Shown piece by piece: positions 22,649 to 35,339 of a DNA stretch of 64,000 nucleotides. Every line of letters starts with the position of its first letter. The stretch's first letter is position 1. Where the stretch lies: NCBI GenBank assembly GCA_015179045.1, contig WHUZ01000002.1, forward strand, positions 1,178,001 through 1,242,000. The letters run 5' to 3'. The translations under genes and the position numbers were made by a program. Under the pieces are notes generated by a model. The model searched no databases. It had not been told where the DNA came from and saw nothing but the letters and a program-made list of their open reading frames with translations. Source of the stretch: Kalaharituber pfeilii. Taxonomy: Eukaryota > Ascomycota > Pezizomycetes > Pezizales > Pezizaceae.

Positions 22649-24676
22649 GAACAAGGGAATGTGGGGGTAGGGTTGGAGACGTGATAGAGTGCGAGGGTGG
22701 CTACGGGAAGTGGGAGTGGAAGGGTTGATGTGCAAAAGGTGAATGCGGAAAGGAAGACAATGAGGAGAAGCAAGAGGAGGAGGGCCGAGAGGGAAAGAAG
22801 GGGAGCATGGGGATGGGTAATGTGATGCCTTTGTGGGAGCTGGGAATATCTGATGTAATCTTGAAATTACATCCATTTTTCTGCTCACTGATCTGTGCAA
22901 TGTCCTTTAATTTGTGCATGTTTGCTTTGTCAATTCTCTCATCCTACCTGTGCGATTCGATCTCTTTTTACCGTTGTTATCCCTTATTTATTCCCTCCTC
23001 ACTGTTAACGTTGGGAAATTAGTACTTAAATCTGTTCATAGATGGCTACTTATCTTTTTCTGTACTTTTTGTCCTTCTGGATGCACGAGTTACTATGGTT
23101 CTGTACACCACTAGTTTAGTTCGCTTTACTTTACTTTATCTTCAACTTCACTTACGTCAACGCTTAAAGTTGGGAATGGATTTGGATTGAAGTTTTGTGG
23201 GGCATGTTGCATGTTGCTAATCAATGAATTATCTATTTGAGTAGCTATATGAGGAGGATAGGAAGGTTTACTTTACTGATGCCAAAGTTGATGGGGAGTC
23301 GATGGGATTTTGATATCAAATTACCTGGGACAGGATAGGATGCCAGTGGGATGTTTCGATATGTACCTACATATCTATAGGCAATTATTTAGCTAGAGGA
23401 TTGTTGCTCTGGGGTGTACAAGTAGTAAATTTATTACTTTATATTTATTTTATTTTGCTTATTTTTTGATTTGTTTTTGTTTGCTTACGGAATCGAAATT
23501 CTTATCTTTAGATTGAAGGTAAATACTGTAAGTTCAGGCACTGGTTACGGTATTGAGGGTAACGATGTTCATGGAAATGGAAGACACATTCGTTTTACAG
23601 TCTCGAGTACCTGAGTAGATTATCCGCTACGATATTGCGCTCCTTGTGCGGCATACTCCCCAGCATTAAATCACAAAACAAAATAAGTATGTCTAAGCCC
23701 CGATCGGGGGTTATGCAACCAAATGTCTACGTAGGAATATATGCCCAGGAGATGATAGTAGTTACGAGTTGGTTACAGCTAACGACTGTCCAGTTAGATA
23801 ACATAGTCTCTCATGGCGCGTGTGGCATGGAGTAAACGTCCTCAGTACATTCATTTTGCACACGTGCAGATCTGTCCGTACTTCTTTTTTTTGCAACCTA
23901 ATTCACCGGCCGAATAGGCGCGATGGAATGCAATTGAAAGCGATTGTTCTAGTTTCATGTCACATGATACAGTACATACTAGCTGGTTGCTCATGGCGCT
24001 GACAATACATAATTGTCGCATATGTCAAATAGCTGACACTGCAGACATTGCGGCGTGTAAGCTTGTAGCAATAATCTAACGAGAGCACTCTCCGTTCTGT
24101 ATACTCTAGAGCTCACACTTGCAGGTGCACTTGATGGGTTGATTCCATTTGTCCGCCGAAGCACTACATAGTATGCTTGGCCTAAGTAAGGTTCGTTACC
24201 ACTCGCTTTGCATCTAGATACAGGCCGTAACTCAGCCCAAGCCTGCGTTGAGGTGAGCATGCATTAGTCTTGGCATTGTGGGGGACCTTGGCAGGGACTT
24301 CGACTGGAGTCTGGTAGCTAATGGAAACATCTGGATGGAGCTCTGGCACTTCTGAGCAGGTGCCTCTTGCAAACCCTCACAGCCACTGCTCTGCCCCCCG
24401 GATCCCACACTTTGCTTTTGCTCGAGTCTTAATTGAAGACACAAGCGCCGTTACATATTCCCCCCTCGCTTCAGGCCAAAGTACTCGAGTGCACCACCTC
24501 ACTCTGGCCTCCACAGCTTGAGGGCCTCAACCGTCACTGATAAGCAATACAATAGACCTTTGTGGATAACCTCCGACGTCGTTCAGAAGTACAGACACAA
24601 TTCGTATTATCAGTTCAAAAGGGGAGAAGCGTCAAGGAAGATTCAACTAACCTGTGCTAGCTCTACCAGCACTAGA
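22649..24676. other. Intergenic, no supported gene
   Basis: About 2 kb. AT-rich from 22830 onward; frames are short and featureless on both strands. The last 100 bp are the promoter side of the Tctex1 gene. Confidence 0.4.
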
Positions 24677-25342
24677 ATGCCCGATTCGCCTCCTCCCAAA
24701 TATCCTCAACCAGTAAGAACTCCTATGCCCTCTGTAAAATATCGTTCGTGTAAAATACTAATTGCTTCTGAATTTCCCTTAGCCTGTCCCTATTAATAGG
24801 CTAAAGCAGATTTGCAATGACGTATGTTAGGATATCTCCAATAGTTCATAATCGTACCTTATCCAAAGACTCAATTTCTATTGCATAGGCGTGCTTCTCT
24901 GTTTTCGAGAAGGTCGAGAAGTACGAGCATAGCAGAACTGAGGGATGGAATAATTCAATAATTGTAACTGCCCTCGCCCCCTTCTCAATGCTGGGACTTG
25001 AAATTAATGTTGGCTCGCTAGAACTACATTCTTCGCTCACTTTGCTCCGAATCGACTGTAGCCGGATCGTCACAATGCCCATTCAAATTCGCCGTTAACT
25101 CCACTATAATCCAACATCTATCTTCTAAAGCCTCTTCAACTGGGACCGATGGAGCTGGTGTTGGAAGGAGGGGTATGCACAGTGCTTGTGGAGCCTACTG
25201 GAATAATGAGAAGGTTTGTATTTATGGTAGAAATCGTGGTCAATCAATGCTAATGAGTTCTTACCAGGATGGCACTTGGTCTTTCAAGTATGAAGCGAAG
25301 GGCATGGATGTTGTAGTATCCATTATCTGGATTGCGCTTTGA
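24677..25342 (+). CDS. DYNLT1: Dynein light chain, Tctex1/DYNLT family
   Basis: Five short exons, 24677-24712, 24783-24821, 24889-24963, 25022-25213 and 25268-25342, join in phase to 138 aa. The product reads through family landmarks in order: PVPINRLKQICND, ACFSVFEKVEKYEHSRTEGW, NNSIINYILRSL, CPFKFAVNSTIIQH, GMHSACGAYWNNEKDGTWSF and a C-terminal VVVSIIWIAL strand. This is the Tctex1 fold: an alpha-helical N-terminus, then a beta-rich dimer interface. Tctex1 chains bind the dynein intermediate chain and cargo adaptors on cytoplasmic dynein. Exon 1 encodes only a 12-residue Pro-rich start. Because every exon is short, the gene is invisible as a single open frame. The next gene (NUP133) starts 480 bp downstream in the same direction. 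Confidence 0.88.
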
Positions 25343-25822
25343 ATGAGCCTCTGCACCAGCTGGCGTGGAACGAGAACAGCTTGCGTGCGCTGTGAAAGCT
25401 TAGGTTCAATTTATTGTCGGTTATTTTAGAACTGTTCGCTATTCCTTTCGAGCAGCATCGAAATCTCACAATACTGTAGTTTGTCTATATTCCAGTTAGC
25501 ATTGCTGGTGTACCTGCTAGTATGATATATAATTGTATATCACTGCATGTTGATGTTTATTGTATTGGGGTCGATGCGAAATAATGTACCCTCGTAGATA
25601 CTATCAAATTACAACTGTATGGCCTACATTGCAGTCGTTTTAAGACGCTGCTGACAGGCACCTGTGGTAGCTGGCATTACCCTTGTGCTACCAAAATGTA
25701 GCCTGAAAACTACCGCCAAGACTCCATACTCCTTCGTCTCGTTCTCCTTGGAACGAACAACACGATCTCCGTCACCTTTCATTCCTCGCATCACAACACG
25801 ATTTTCTGCGACGTACATTAGG
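25343..25822. other. Intergenic between the Tctex1 gene and NUP133
   Basis: 480 bp with no motif that I recognise; it presumably holds the terminator of the dynein light chain gene and the promoter of NUP133. Confidence 0.4.
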
Positions 25823-28800
25823 ATGTTCTCTCCACAGGTTCCCCCAAGTGATGCGTCCAGGACGCGGACTCGGGTGCGGCGAGCTGCCCCAAAGCAGGGC
25901 CATCAAGTCAGCCACTCACGGGAAGGATCCGTAACGTCCGTCGGGCAGGGGAAGCAAGTGAAAGAGGAACCTACAACATCTCGAGCGCGGAAGGGAAGGA
26001 AAGAAGAGGGTCCGGCTACGGACAAAGTACATGAAGATGAGAGTATTGTTTGGGTACGATAGGGACGATTGCCATGAAACTTTGAAGAGGTTTAGTTTCT
26101 GACTATTTGAACGCAGACGAAAAACGCAAAGTACTCAGTCTCACTACTGCCAGCCCTCCCTGATTGTTTGAGAAATCCAGGCTCCATAATCGGTGTAGCT
26201 GATCCCCGCCATCGTCATGCCCTCATCCTCAACCATACCAGCGCATGGGTCTGGAACTACACTGACACGCATTCGCTACCACACACGTATCTTTTCATGC
26301 TTCCCCAGGATGAATCACCCTACAGCACTAGAGATACACCTTTTCCACTTGGTTCACTTGTTTCGCCATCTGCTAATAGTGAAGAACCGGGCCTCGTGGT
26401 TGTAATGCCAATGACAGGCAGGATTGCATACTGGGAGGCTGTAGGGTCTGCAGCGGCTGAAGGTCTATTTGCAAAGCGGCGTGGAGTTGAAGGCAGGCTT
26501 CAATTGTCCCAGGGCGAAACTGTCACTGCTGTCTGCAACATTGAACCGGCCGGGTTCTTACTCAGTTTGTCATCCGGACATCTAGCTCATTTGGCGCTTA
26601 GAGATGCGGCCGGGAGGCCAGGTATTACAGTTACTGCTTTGAGGGAGTCAAGTTTTATGAGTGGCATATTTGGCGCTTTAAGGTCTGGGAGCCACAGACG
26701 GGACCTCGTTGCTGTCAGAGCTGGTAGGGTATGTAAAATGGGAGAGAGAGAAATTGTAGTAGCTACTGCAAGGGGAGGGTTCTCAAAGTGGTATGTGCAA
26801 AGAGGTGGGAATTACGAAACAAAACCTGAGGTTGACCTCCGCGAGTCTATTATCCGTGCTGTCGAGAAGGCGGCCCCTCATGCTGCTAGACGCAACAAAG
26901 AGCAGTTCTGCGTTCTTGATATGGCTATTGCTTTAGGATCTGAAAATGAAGTAATTGATCAAGAGGAGCAGGATATTGATCTTTTCGTTTTGGTGGGATA
27001 TGTTGGGCCTGACGAAGACTCACTCTATGCACTCCTGGAACTAAAGTTAACACCATCTGGAAGAGGAGACGTGAAGGCTGTTCACCCCATAAGTTGCTAC
27101 ACAACCCCGATAGAAGGCACTTTCCATTCACGACCAAGAGTTTATATTCCGAAGCCCAGAAATACTGCATTCATCGTTTTCACGAGGGCGGTAGTTATAC
27201 TCTCCAATTTGAATCCTACTGGAAGCGGCGAAAGAAGAGCAATTAGTGAAGGGGACATGGATGTTGATAGACAGCTTCTTCAGGAAGAAGAGGAAGAGGA
27301 AAGGAAAGCTGTTTTTGAAGATGTCATTGACTTTAGAGGGGATGTCAATATCGATATCGTTGGAAGTGGTGGTGAAGATATCTTATTTGAGAGTCTCCAG
27401 CGGGAGGGAAGTCTTGGTCACGTGGGCGAGGATATTGGCCAGAAGAGAACTGTTAATCCGGGGGTTGTGTTGATTGCAAGAGGTGCTGGGGTCTTAAGGA
27501 TTGAAGCGTTCGACATTGATGAGAGGAGGGAGAAGCCAGTGATAATTCCCAGGGAAATGATGGTTAAAAGTAAACTCGAACAGGCAGTATTCTTTGGGCA
27601 TATCAAGCAGGTATTGAAATTATTTCAAGTCAAATCATATAGAAGTCTATTTAGCTAACAGGTGGCAGAACCCTCTCAATTTTTCTGGCAGAAAAGAGGT
27701 TAGATATCCCCTTGAGGAAGTTGAGACTGCTGCGCTCCAAATCAGTCATGAGATTGTATCTACATCATCTACGTACATCACGCCGATGCTTCCGTCAATG
27801 GAAAGGCATTTGGAGTTACGAGGGCAACGGCTGAAGGCATTGGCTGAGCATCTCAGAGGAACGTATAAGCCGCTCTCCCCTGCTACCCGCTGGAAGTTGC
27901 TCCAAGACGCTGAGAAAATTGAAGCTGCAAAGGCTATATGGATTAACTATGATGACCGCCATACCTATGAAAGTGGTGGAAACGAGATACTTCTTCATGC
28001 GATCCAACAGGATATACCCGAGCTAGAGCACCAAGACCCCGTCAGAACATGGTTTCAGAAACATGTCGAGGACATTGGTGAATTGATGAGATACACAAAG
28101 AAAGTACTCAAAGAAAAAACCTATCGCGGAAAGCGGGATGCAAGTGCACTTGCTGCAGCAGATTGCGAAGCAAACGATATTGTACTTTCAGGTCTACAAG
28201 CAGCGTTCAATTTCCGCATAAATTCAGCTGGCCTTTATGGGTTTGATGGATTGATCGATGAGAAGGGTATATTAATCAATTCGAAGGACTACCCTGACCC
28301 ATGGACTTCTCCGCTTAACCTTCTGCACGCCCTGGATGATCAGTACGATTTCTCAATTACCTTACTGAAGGCCGGGTGGGGAGGCGCTGCTAAGAAAGGC
28401 CAAAACGCCATTGACATGATTGCTGCTCAAATGGAAGACCTAGCAGAGCTTTTATGTCGAGTATTTCTTGAACGACTCCGATGGTTGGACCAACAAGACT
28501 CCATTGAATTTGACAAGCCAAGGGCAGATGTGAAGGAAAGATATGAGAAACAACGAGGTGGATGGATTAAACCGCTCGTTCAACTGGGAAGGACGGATGC
28601 GGCATACAATATTGCAGAAAAGTATCAGGACTTCAAGACTTTAGTTGAGTTGGCTTCAGCTGAATTGATTCATGCTGAGACCGCCGCTATTGAAGGACTG
28701 GACGAAGATCAACTACTTAAGTTGAGTCAACAGAAGGCCGACGCTATGAAGAGGCTGGAAACATATCTGGAACGGTTTAAGGCACCATTTGCGATGGAGC

Positions 28801-29958
28801 TTTACAAATTCCAGGTTGAAAACGGAAAGTTTAAGCAATTATTGGAACAGTTTCCGAATTTTCAGACATATTTAACGAAATTCCTTCGCTCTTCTGACAA
28901 GTACGCTAAGCTGTCTTGGATCAACGATATTTCGCTCCAGGAATATGACCGGGCTGGCGATACTCTTGTCCAAATCGCCCTGAATCAGGAAGAGAGTTTA
29001 TGGAATAAGAAAGTGGAACTGAATATAGGCAAGCTCTGCAAACTTGCTGCATTCACAGATAGTGACGCTATCCAGGCTCTTGAATCATTCAAAAACTGGC
29101 AGGGTGAAGCTCTGACTTTGATCGAAATTCAGGAACAGCTCTACAATTATCTTCAACCACTTGTACGCGGCGCAATTGACAAACAAGCAGAAACTGAAAT
29201 CATTCTTAAGGAGAAAGGCAAGACTGTGGGTAAAAGGTTAATAACGAAAACCTTATTCACTCAGGCCTTAAATCAACTGTTTAACCAGCGAGCTATCAAC
29301 CCAGAACTTCTAATAGACCTATTAACTCTCATGGACGGGACAGATGATAAATTTCCACAGTATTACTTCGCGCTTCAGGTATTGAAAGCCTCTGGGTTAT
29401 CTGGCGGTAGAAAGTTCTTGGCAGAACAATCAATATGGCGAAGATGCTATATACATGACGAGTGCGTTTAACCCAATGTCAACTCAGTGCATAATATGGT
29501 TATTCTAACAACGAAGTAGCTGGATTGCTGTGCATGATACAAAGAAGAAATCAGACGAGGATGTTAAGGACGAAGTCCGTGGAACAGCTCTTTACCAAAC
29601 AATATTAAGGGCACAGCAACAGGGTTTATAGCCTTCGGAACATCCTGATAAATACTCTTTACTGACTGCTTTGGCATCAGATCTCTTTGAGCAACCGAAC
29701 GTACTTCGCATCTGGACACCATCGGAGACAATATTCTCGGAAAACACCGATGAATTGCGAGTTCGATTTACACAGTCTGACGACGTTGAGTTGACATCAG
29801 TGATGATGGACATGGCGCAAGAAAATAAAATTCTAAATCGCTTCATTGGCAAGGCAAACCTACCAGCTTGGTTTGAGGCGGCTCGCGCGCTGGTTAGGGA
29901 GGATATCGATGCGGATTCCGGAGCAGCAGAAGACGATGAGGACGTTGAAATGTCATGA
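25823..29958 (+). CDS. NUP133: Nucleoporin Nup133
   Basis: Five exons, 25823-26053, 26117-27610, 27669-29461, 29520-29623 and 29681-29958, join in phase to 1299 aa. A basic, Ser/Arg-rich, probably disordered N-terminus (about 75 aa) is followed by the beta-propeller region (from KYSVSLLPALPDCL to about residue 575) and the alpha-helical solenoid (from NPLNFSGRKEVRYPLEEVE through LDDQYDFSITLLKAGWGG, AEKYQDFKTLVELA and SIWRRCYIHDDW). Nup133 is a stem member of the Y-shaped (Nup84/Nup107) scaffold of the nuclear pore. The last intron has a non-standard but valid GTTTAT donor and a CTGAC branch site 18-20 nt before the acceptor; without removing it the frame meets a TAG at 29629. The C-terminus is acidic. 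The gene is convergent with SAD1. Confidence 0.9.
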
Positions 29959-30453
29959 TATGGACTGGGTTTGGCGAGTTCAATTGTTTGTATACTAGAT
30001 TTGGTAGCATATGGTATATCTGGGTTGCCTGTTTGAGTATTACATAGTCGGTTCTCAACAGTTTAATGCGATCTTAATTTTCCCCTCCTCCCCACCATTG
30101 TGAACCGCACTCAACCGGGCAAGAATCGCATCCCGCTCCTTGCCCGTCTCAATTTTGCCTATTTTGTGCTCTAGGTCCACAACTCTATCTCCTCTAATCA
30201 GCGTCTAGTTACGAGACTAGGACTGACTGGTATTCATAGCAGGGGAGGGTGTAGGAAAACATGCTCCTCACGCGAAATAGGCCTAACAGAGCTGATGGTG
30301 ATGCCAAACTATAGAGAGGTAAAAGCAAAAGGCGCCTGAAGGAGAGTAGAGGGTAACTGCAAAAGCTAGGGATCCCTTACGTTTAAACTTTCGAATAGGT
30401 GTGTGTTGATATTATTTCAATATAGCTGTCGTCACGGTCATCATAAATGCCTA
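29959..30453. other. Intergenic between convergent NUP133 and SAD1
   Basis: 495 bp of 3' flanks. It contains, at about 30203-30225, one copy of a short motif (taatcagcgtctagttacga...) that recurs elsewhere in the window at 54404-54426 and in part near 47070. Confidence 0.5.
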
Positions 30454-32498
30454 CTACACTAGGATGATACGCTTCCCTCGCATGGAAACGAAAAATTCTG
30501 CAAAGTCAACGGGTGCCACTGTCTCACGCCGCCCCACCCTGCCCACCCTGTCCCTGCCCCGTTCCCTGTGTCGTCGCCATCCCCGGCGCCGGCGCCGCTG
30601 CCGCCTTCCCCTTGCCTTTCCCCCCGTCCCTCTCCTCCGCTCCCAAATCTGAATATAACTCTCCCCAAGGAACAGCGTCTCCCGCCTCACCTCCTCGACC
30701 CACAAGTCCTGAATCTGTACCCACTGCCCCCATCCCTCCTCTCGACTTCGATCCCTGACCTGCACGCGCCACACCGACTTCATCTCCTCCCCCGCCACCG
30801 TCGAACTGCTGACTCCGCGCTGCTTCTGACCCGCCGCACCCGGCTTATCCATTGCACCCTTGTCGACGCTCTCGTGCGTGATGTTGGCTGCAAGGTCATA
30901 CCAGATAGGCTCGGAGGTCGTGCCCTCGGCAGGCTCGACGTAGGGCGCGATGTCAAGGCTGCGGACGGGGAAGGTGACAATTGTGGGATTCCGCTCGGCA
31001 ACGAATTTGTTTTTCGAGAAACGCTTGATGTGGAATGTGAGGAAGGGGGGTAAGGGATGCATTAGCCGGTAGCGTTTTCGGTGACCGAGGAGTTCCTGCG
31101 TTTTGCGGCCGTCGTATTTGGCGAGAATGGTGGTGAGAGGGACTTGTGGGATGATGTTTTTTTCTAGCTCATCCTGGAAGAGAGGTGGTGGGGGAAGATC
31201 GAGGGTAAGCATTAGGTATCGTACGATATCGGTCTTCACCTCTTCGCTTTCAATGAAGCGGAGGCGGTCCCCGCTTTCATCGGCTTTCGCGGTTATTTTC
31301 TGCGACTCAACTTTGAGTTTGCCCTGGAAGACCTTTTGGATTATGGACGAGCCGGGCTTGGTGTGACTGCCCCCTAAGGACGTGTGGAGGTTGTTAAGGA
31401 ACCACGAAAGAAAGTCGATGGGGTCGGATTGTTTGGTAAGCGTGAAACGTTTGGAAGAGCGAAGAGAGATTTCTTGAAGGAGCTCGTGGGGTGAAACGTG
31501 CGATTTGAAGGCTTTGGAGTTCCAAATTTTGCGGATGAGGGTGGAGAACCGCTGGACTATTGCACGTCAGTAACTCCCGGATATGTTTGGAGGACTAGAA
31601 GCACTTACCAAGCTCTGGCTTATCGCTCAGGTCCTCCAGCATAAAGTAGTTCCTCAGCGGTGGGACATGTGCCAGAGCATGTACAACCACATTTAAATAG
31701 TCATTCTGCTTGATATTATTCAATCCCACAAAACCCGGTACGTACTTCCTCCCGCTCAAGTCCCATCTCACTTTATACTCCGTATCCAACTTTGCCACCT
31801 CCTCTTTCGTATATGTTGGATTCACAACGTACTTGATATCATCCAGCGTCCTGTTATGCACTTCGTAGCCCTCCGGAAGTACATACACTCTAGCTGTGGA
31901 CATGTTGATGAAGACGTGATGCGACTCGTCCAGCGCGTGGAAGTATGCGTGCGTGTTGGTACCACGGCCCTGGAAGTATTTTCCGCAGATAAGGCAGGCA
32001 TAGACATTGATGTGGGAGAGGGACACGGAGCAGAGTTTCTCGAAGTCGAAGTCTAGTAGCATTCTAAGAGCAGATTAAGGTCAGAAAGTTGCCGGGAGGA
32101 GTCGTTCTGAGTAAGCCCAATTTCGCGGAGCTAGATAAAGCATACCGATTTATCGTATCGAGATACAAATCTGAATATCCCTTTGGCGGCCCATCCTTCA
32201 TCGTATTTCCACCTACACTCCTCCTCCCATCCATCGGCCTATCCAGGTCCTCATCTTCCTCCTCCTCCTCCTGCTCCTTCTCCTCCTCCTCCTCCTCCTC
32301 CTCCTCCTCCTCATGACTTTCCTGCCCTTCCTCCTTTCTATCCGTCTCTGCCTCCTCCCGCTCAGCATGCGCCTCCTCACTCTCAGCCTCTCCCCGCTCC
32401 TCGACGTCCACCCTCGCCTTTTTCAACCTAGGAGATCCCGATATAGGTTCATTTTCGGGGTCCCGTTTGTTGGGAATTGCGGTTGTGGATGTTGCCAT
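30454..32498 (-). CDS. SAD1: Sad1/USP39-type U4/U6.U5 tri-snRNP assembly factor
   Basis: Three exons, 32498-32146, 32063-31609 and 31556-30454, join in phase to 636 aa. The N-terminus has an acidic run (Glu/Asp, about residues 58-85). Then comes a UBP-type zinc finger (CSVSLSHINVYACLICGKYF, HAYFHALDESHHVFI), and a ubiquitin-protease-like fold (KYVPGFVGLNNIKQNDYLN, PPLRNYFMLED, QSDPIDFLSWFLNNLH, PPFLTFHIKRFSKNKF, VQIQDLWVEE, FLGESYIQIWERR). At the site where active proteases have a Cys box (GNTCYxN), this protein reads IKQNDYLN, so it is catalytically dead, as known for Sad1/USP39. The family stabilises the tri-snRNP for pre-mRNA splicing in the nucleus. An Arg-rich extension of about 60 residues follows the usual end near IWERR; it may be real or reflect an unrecognised intron. 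Confidence 0.92.
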
Positions 32499-33253
32499 TG
32501 GCGCTCGTTGTGCGCCTGTGTACCTGCGTATCTCGAGGGGAGCCTCGTAAGAGCTTCGCTCGCTACTTCGATGCTATTCAAACGATTTGTGATTGTCGGC
32601 GAAGGTCGTAGAAGTGATTTGAACGAAGTTGCAAGGAATGCGAGACTTAGGATTTGTTTAATCACAATGGTTGCACTCAGATGCAACTTCGGAATTATGT
32701 AATGACTAGCACGTGATATCGGAGCACCAGGGACTCTATCATGGTTCTATAGTTTTCATCCGGAATATAATTCGAGTTCCGTTTTATATTTGAATCCACA
32801 TTGAAGCACATCAACCAACATGAGAACGCATTATCCATGGGTGGCATAGTAAGTCTAAATCAAATCCCCTCAAAACGCCGAAAGCCCTCTTCCTAGCCTC
32901 CCAACAGTATCCCAGGCCTCTTGGGACCTTCCAAGGCGAATGCATGCATTGTAACGCAAAATCGTGAATCATCAGACTAAATAAATGCTTACATGATGTT
33001 CCCAATAAAACGTGTAGCTATCACGGATTGTGGAAACTTGGAGGTATACACATGATGAAAGTCGAAGCAAGTACGGTGACCACGCCCACCATCCATCCCC
33101 TTCGTTACACCGGCATCGGAACAGCAAATAGCCCACTCATGCTCATGCGTCGTACCTCATTAATCAACAGCTTTTGAGGAAAATATTATAACCTATGATA
33201 ACTGGAATGACATGCGATTAGGGAGTTGTAACATGCAAATGGGCTATGGACAC
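32499..33253. other. Intergenic, promoter side of SAD1
   Basis: 755 bp. No frame here has recognisable content. A short downstream exon of the membrane-protein gene might lie at about 33180-33200, since a GTGAGT motif follows its last sense codons, but I could not settle that. Confidence 0.35.
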
Positions 33254-35339
33254 TCACCCAAAAAACCCAACCCCTAACCACGTACTCGCCCAATACGTTG
33301 CTTGCCATAACGACCAAGCAGCAAAGTACCCCACCATCGAACTTTTCAACGTAACCACCCAACCTCCAAAATAGTCTTTTGGATGATATACGTCGCCCAA
33401 CCTTACCATTGTACCCCTCTCCCAATTCAGCGCTACAGGGGCAGTGCCATTTGGACCCCGCCCCTGGCGTAGGATATACTGCCTTGCAATTGAGCGGAGG
33501 ACCATGTTTTCCATCCCAATTGTTAACCCAGCAGCTACGGCGTCAGCGATATGCGAAGCGGCTGCATCGCATGGATGACATGAGAGCGTGGTAAGTCTGT
33601 GTTGGGAGCGGTTAGAGGATGAACGAGAGCGTGATCCAGTTTCCTCAAAATGTTCGTCATGGTTATGGTTATGTCGGGGCCGAGAGTGACTGCGATGGCG
33701 ATGATGTTGAGATATATGTGATAGGAAGGAGCTTGATCTAGGGAGGTGAGCAGGAGCGGCTGCTTCCGGAATATGAGTCCCGATAGGTATGTTCTGGAGA
33801 TCTTCAAAACTAATGAGTTCTTCAACCAAATCTTGACCCTCTGCTGAGTCTGGAGCATTCGATGGCCCTGCCTGGTCCTCTGATGTGGCAAATATCTCCC
33901 CTTCCCCCCTGTGCCAACTCCTGCAGAAATTGCTATTTCGATTTCGATCTCAGTCGTGTGTCCTGTCCCATTTCCAGTAGCACTAGGCTCACCTTCGCTC
34001 TGTAAGCCTTCGATCCATTCATCGTTCCACGTAGGTACATCACTTTGGTGCTCTGTTGCTCCTGCAAGTGCAGTTGTACTCCCTTCTATCTCCTGTTCCT
34101 GCTCTGGCTGTGCAGGGATAGCACTGCTCCTCCTTCCGCCTCTTCTTCTCCTCCGCACACGGCCCGACCTCCTCCTCCGGCGCCGCCTCGTTTCCGAATC
34201 CTCTAAATCAAAGTCGTCTTCCGAATCCAAGGAGGCGTTTATGCTGGCTTGATCTGGATTGTTTGGTCGTGGGAGAATGCGGCGGAGGCTATCAAAACAC
34301 CACGAATGTACCATCTGAAATATTTTTGATTCGATGAAAGACAGCACAATGTAGCTATCAAATATGCGGACAATGAAGTTTGGGGTCCATGCTGGAAATA
34401 TCCCAATGTGAGGTGTCGTCATAAAATTCCTCCAGCAATTTTTCATCATTTGAACTGAGGGTAGCAATGGGTACCGAGGCATGAAATATAGGGTTTGTAA
34501 AGTGGAGTATTCGTAAAATGGAAGTCCCAGTGCCCATGATGCCATTTGAAGCCTTAAAAGTGAGAATACGGTCAATATATATTCCTTTAGCTCTGTTCTG
34601 AGATGGAGGAGCTTTACGCTATATCAATTGTTTCCATTGCAAACACAGAATACTTTCGCAGCTTTCCCGTTTTAGGATTTTTGAATAGTTTTGTCTTTAC
34701 GAGCCAGACGAGAAAGCGAGAGGAGACAAAGTCCGTAAATATGCTGAGAGCCTGGAAGGTGAGATGAGCCGGCATGCCGACGAATGGGTCTAATGGATGT
34801 CGATGGATGAATGCCATTTTCGCAATATCGATAAAGCGGGCATGTTCATAAATTATGAATGTCTATAATTGCGCAGTGTAAGCTTTCTGTCTTTTCCTTG
34901 GTATATGAATCTGAGGGATAATCTGTAGTACCTGCACTCGACTACGCACACTCAACAACGACCACCCACCGAGGTATGCTGCCGTAAGATCCAGCGCACC
35001 AACAACGAGTCCAACCTCATTCTCTTTCATCAGACGATTCGTTGCATCTTGCTCCTTTGGCTTTGGATTGTTCATGCGCAAGTAAAATCCTATTGTCGCG
35101 AGCACATCGTTCTGGGCCGCTGTAAGATCCGCCTGGGAATCTGCCCACGGCGTCCGCTGGCGGGAAGTGGCTGGCGTCCGCTGGCCTGGAGTTGTGGCAT
35201 TGTTTTCGCTATTTGGAGCATTCTCTGCCTGATCGCTGCTACTCTGCTGCTCTGTCGCAGTTTCTGGCTGCGGCGGTGGCCGAGGATTGGGCTCAAATGA
35301 CATGCGCCCGAGGGCTCGAATATATGCCCCGTTCCTCAT
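33254..35339 (-). CDS. Conserved-looking multi-pass membrane protein, unknown function
   Basis: Four exons, 35339-34932, 34862-34618, 34552-33993 and 33900-33254, join in phase to 619 aa. The first two junctions are clear (GTACTA/TATAG, GTAAAG/TTAAG). The third uses a perfect GTGAGC donor but a purine-rich acceptor (gggggaag), so it is less certain. The N-terminus is Pro/Gln/Thr-rich. Hydrophobic segments lie in GLVVGALDLTAAYLGGWSLL, in the region TFQALSIFTDFV to FLVWLV, around SWALGLPFYEYSTLQTLYF, and near the C-terminus (SSMVGYFAAWSLWQATYWAS). Between them is a long hydrophilic region with an Arg-rich block, a Glu/Ser-rich block and a His-rich block. The splicing and composition argue for a real gene; I do not recognise the family. 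A tiny further 3' exon is possible because the stop codon overlaps a GTGAGT donor-like site. Confidence 0.7.

Noticed and set aside
29629..29631. In-frame TAG as evidence that NUP133 is a pseudogene
   Set aside because: It falls in a 57-nt intron that has a branch site and restores phase.
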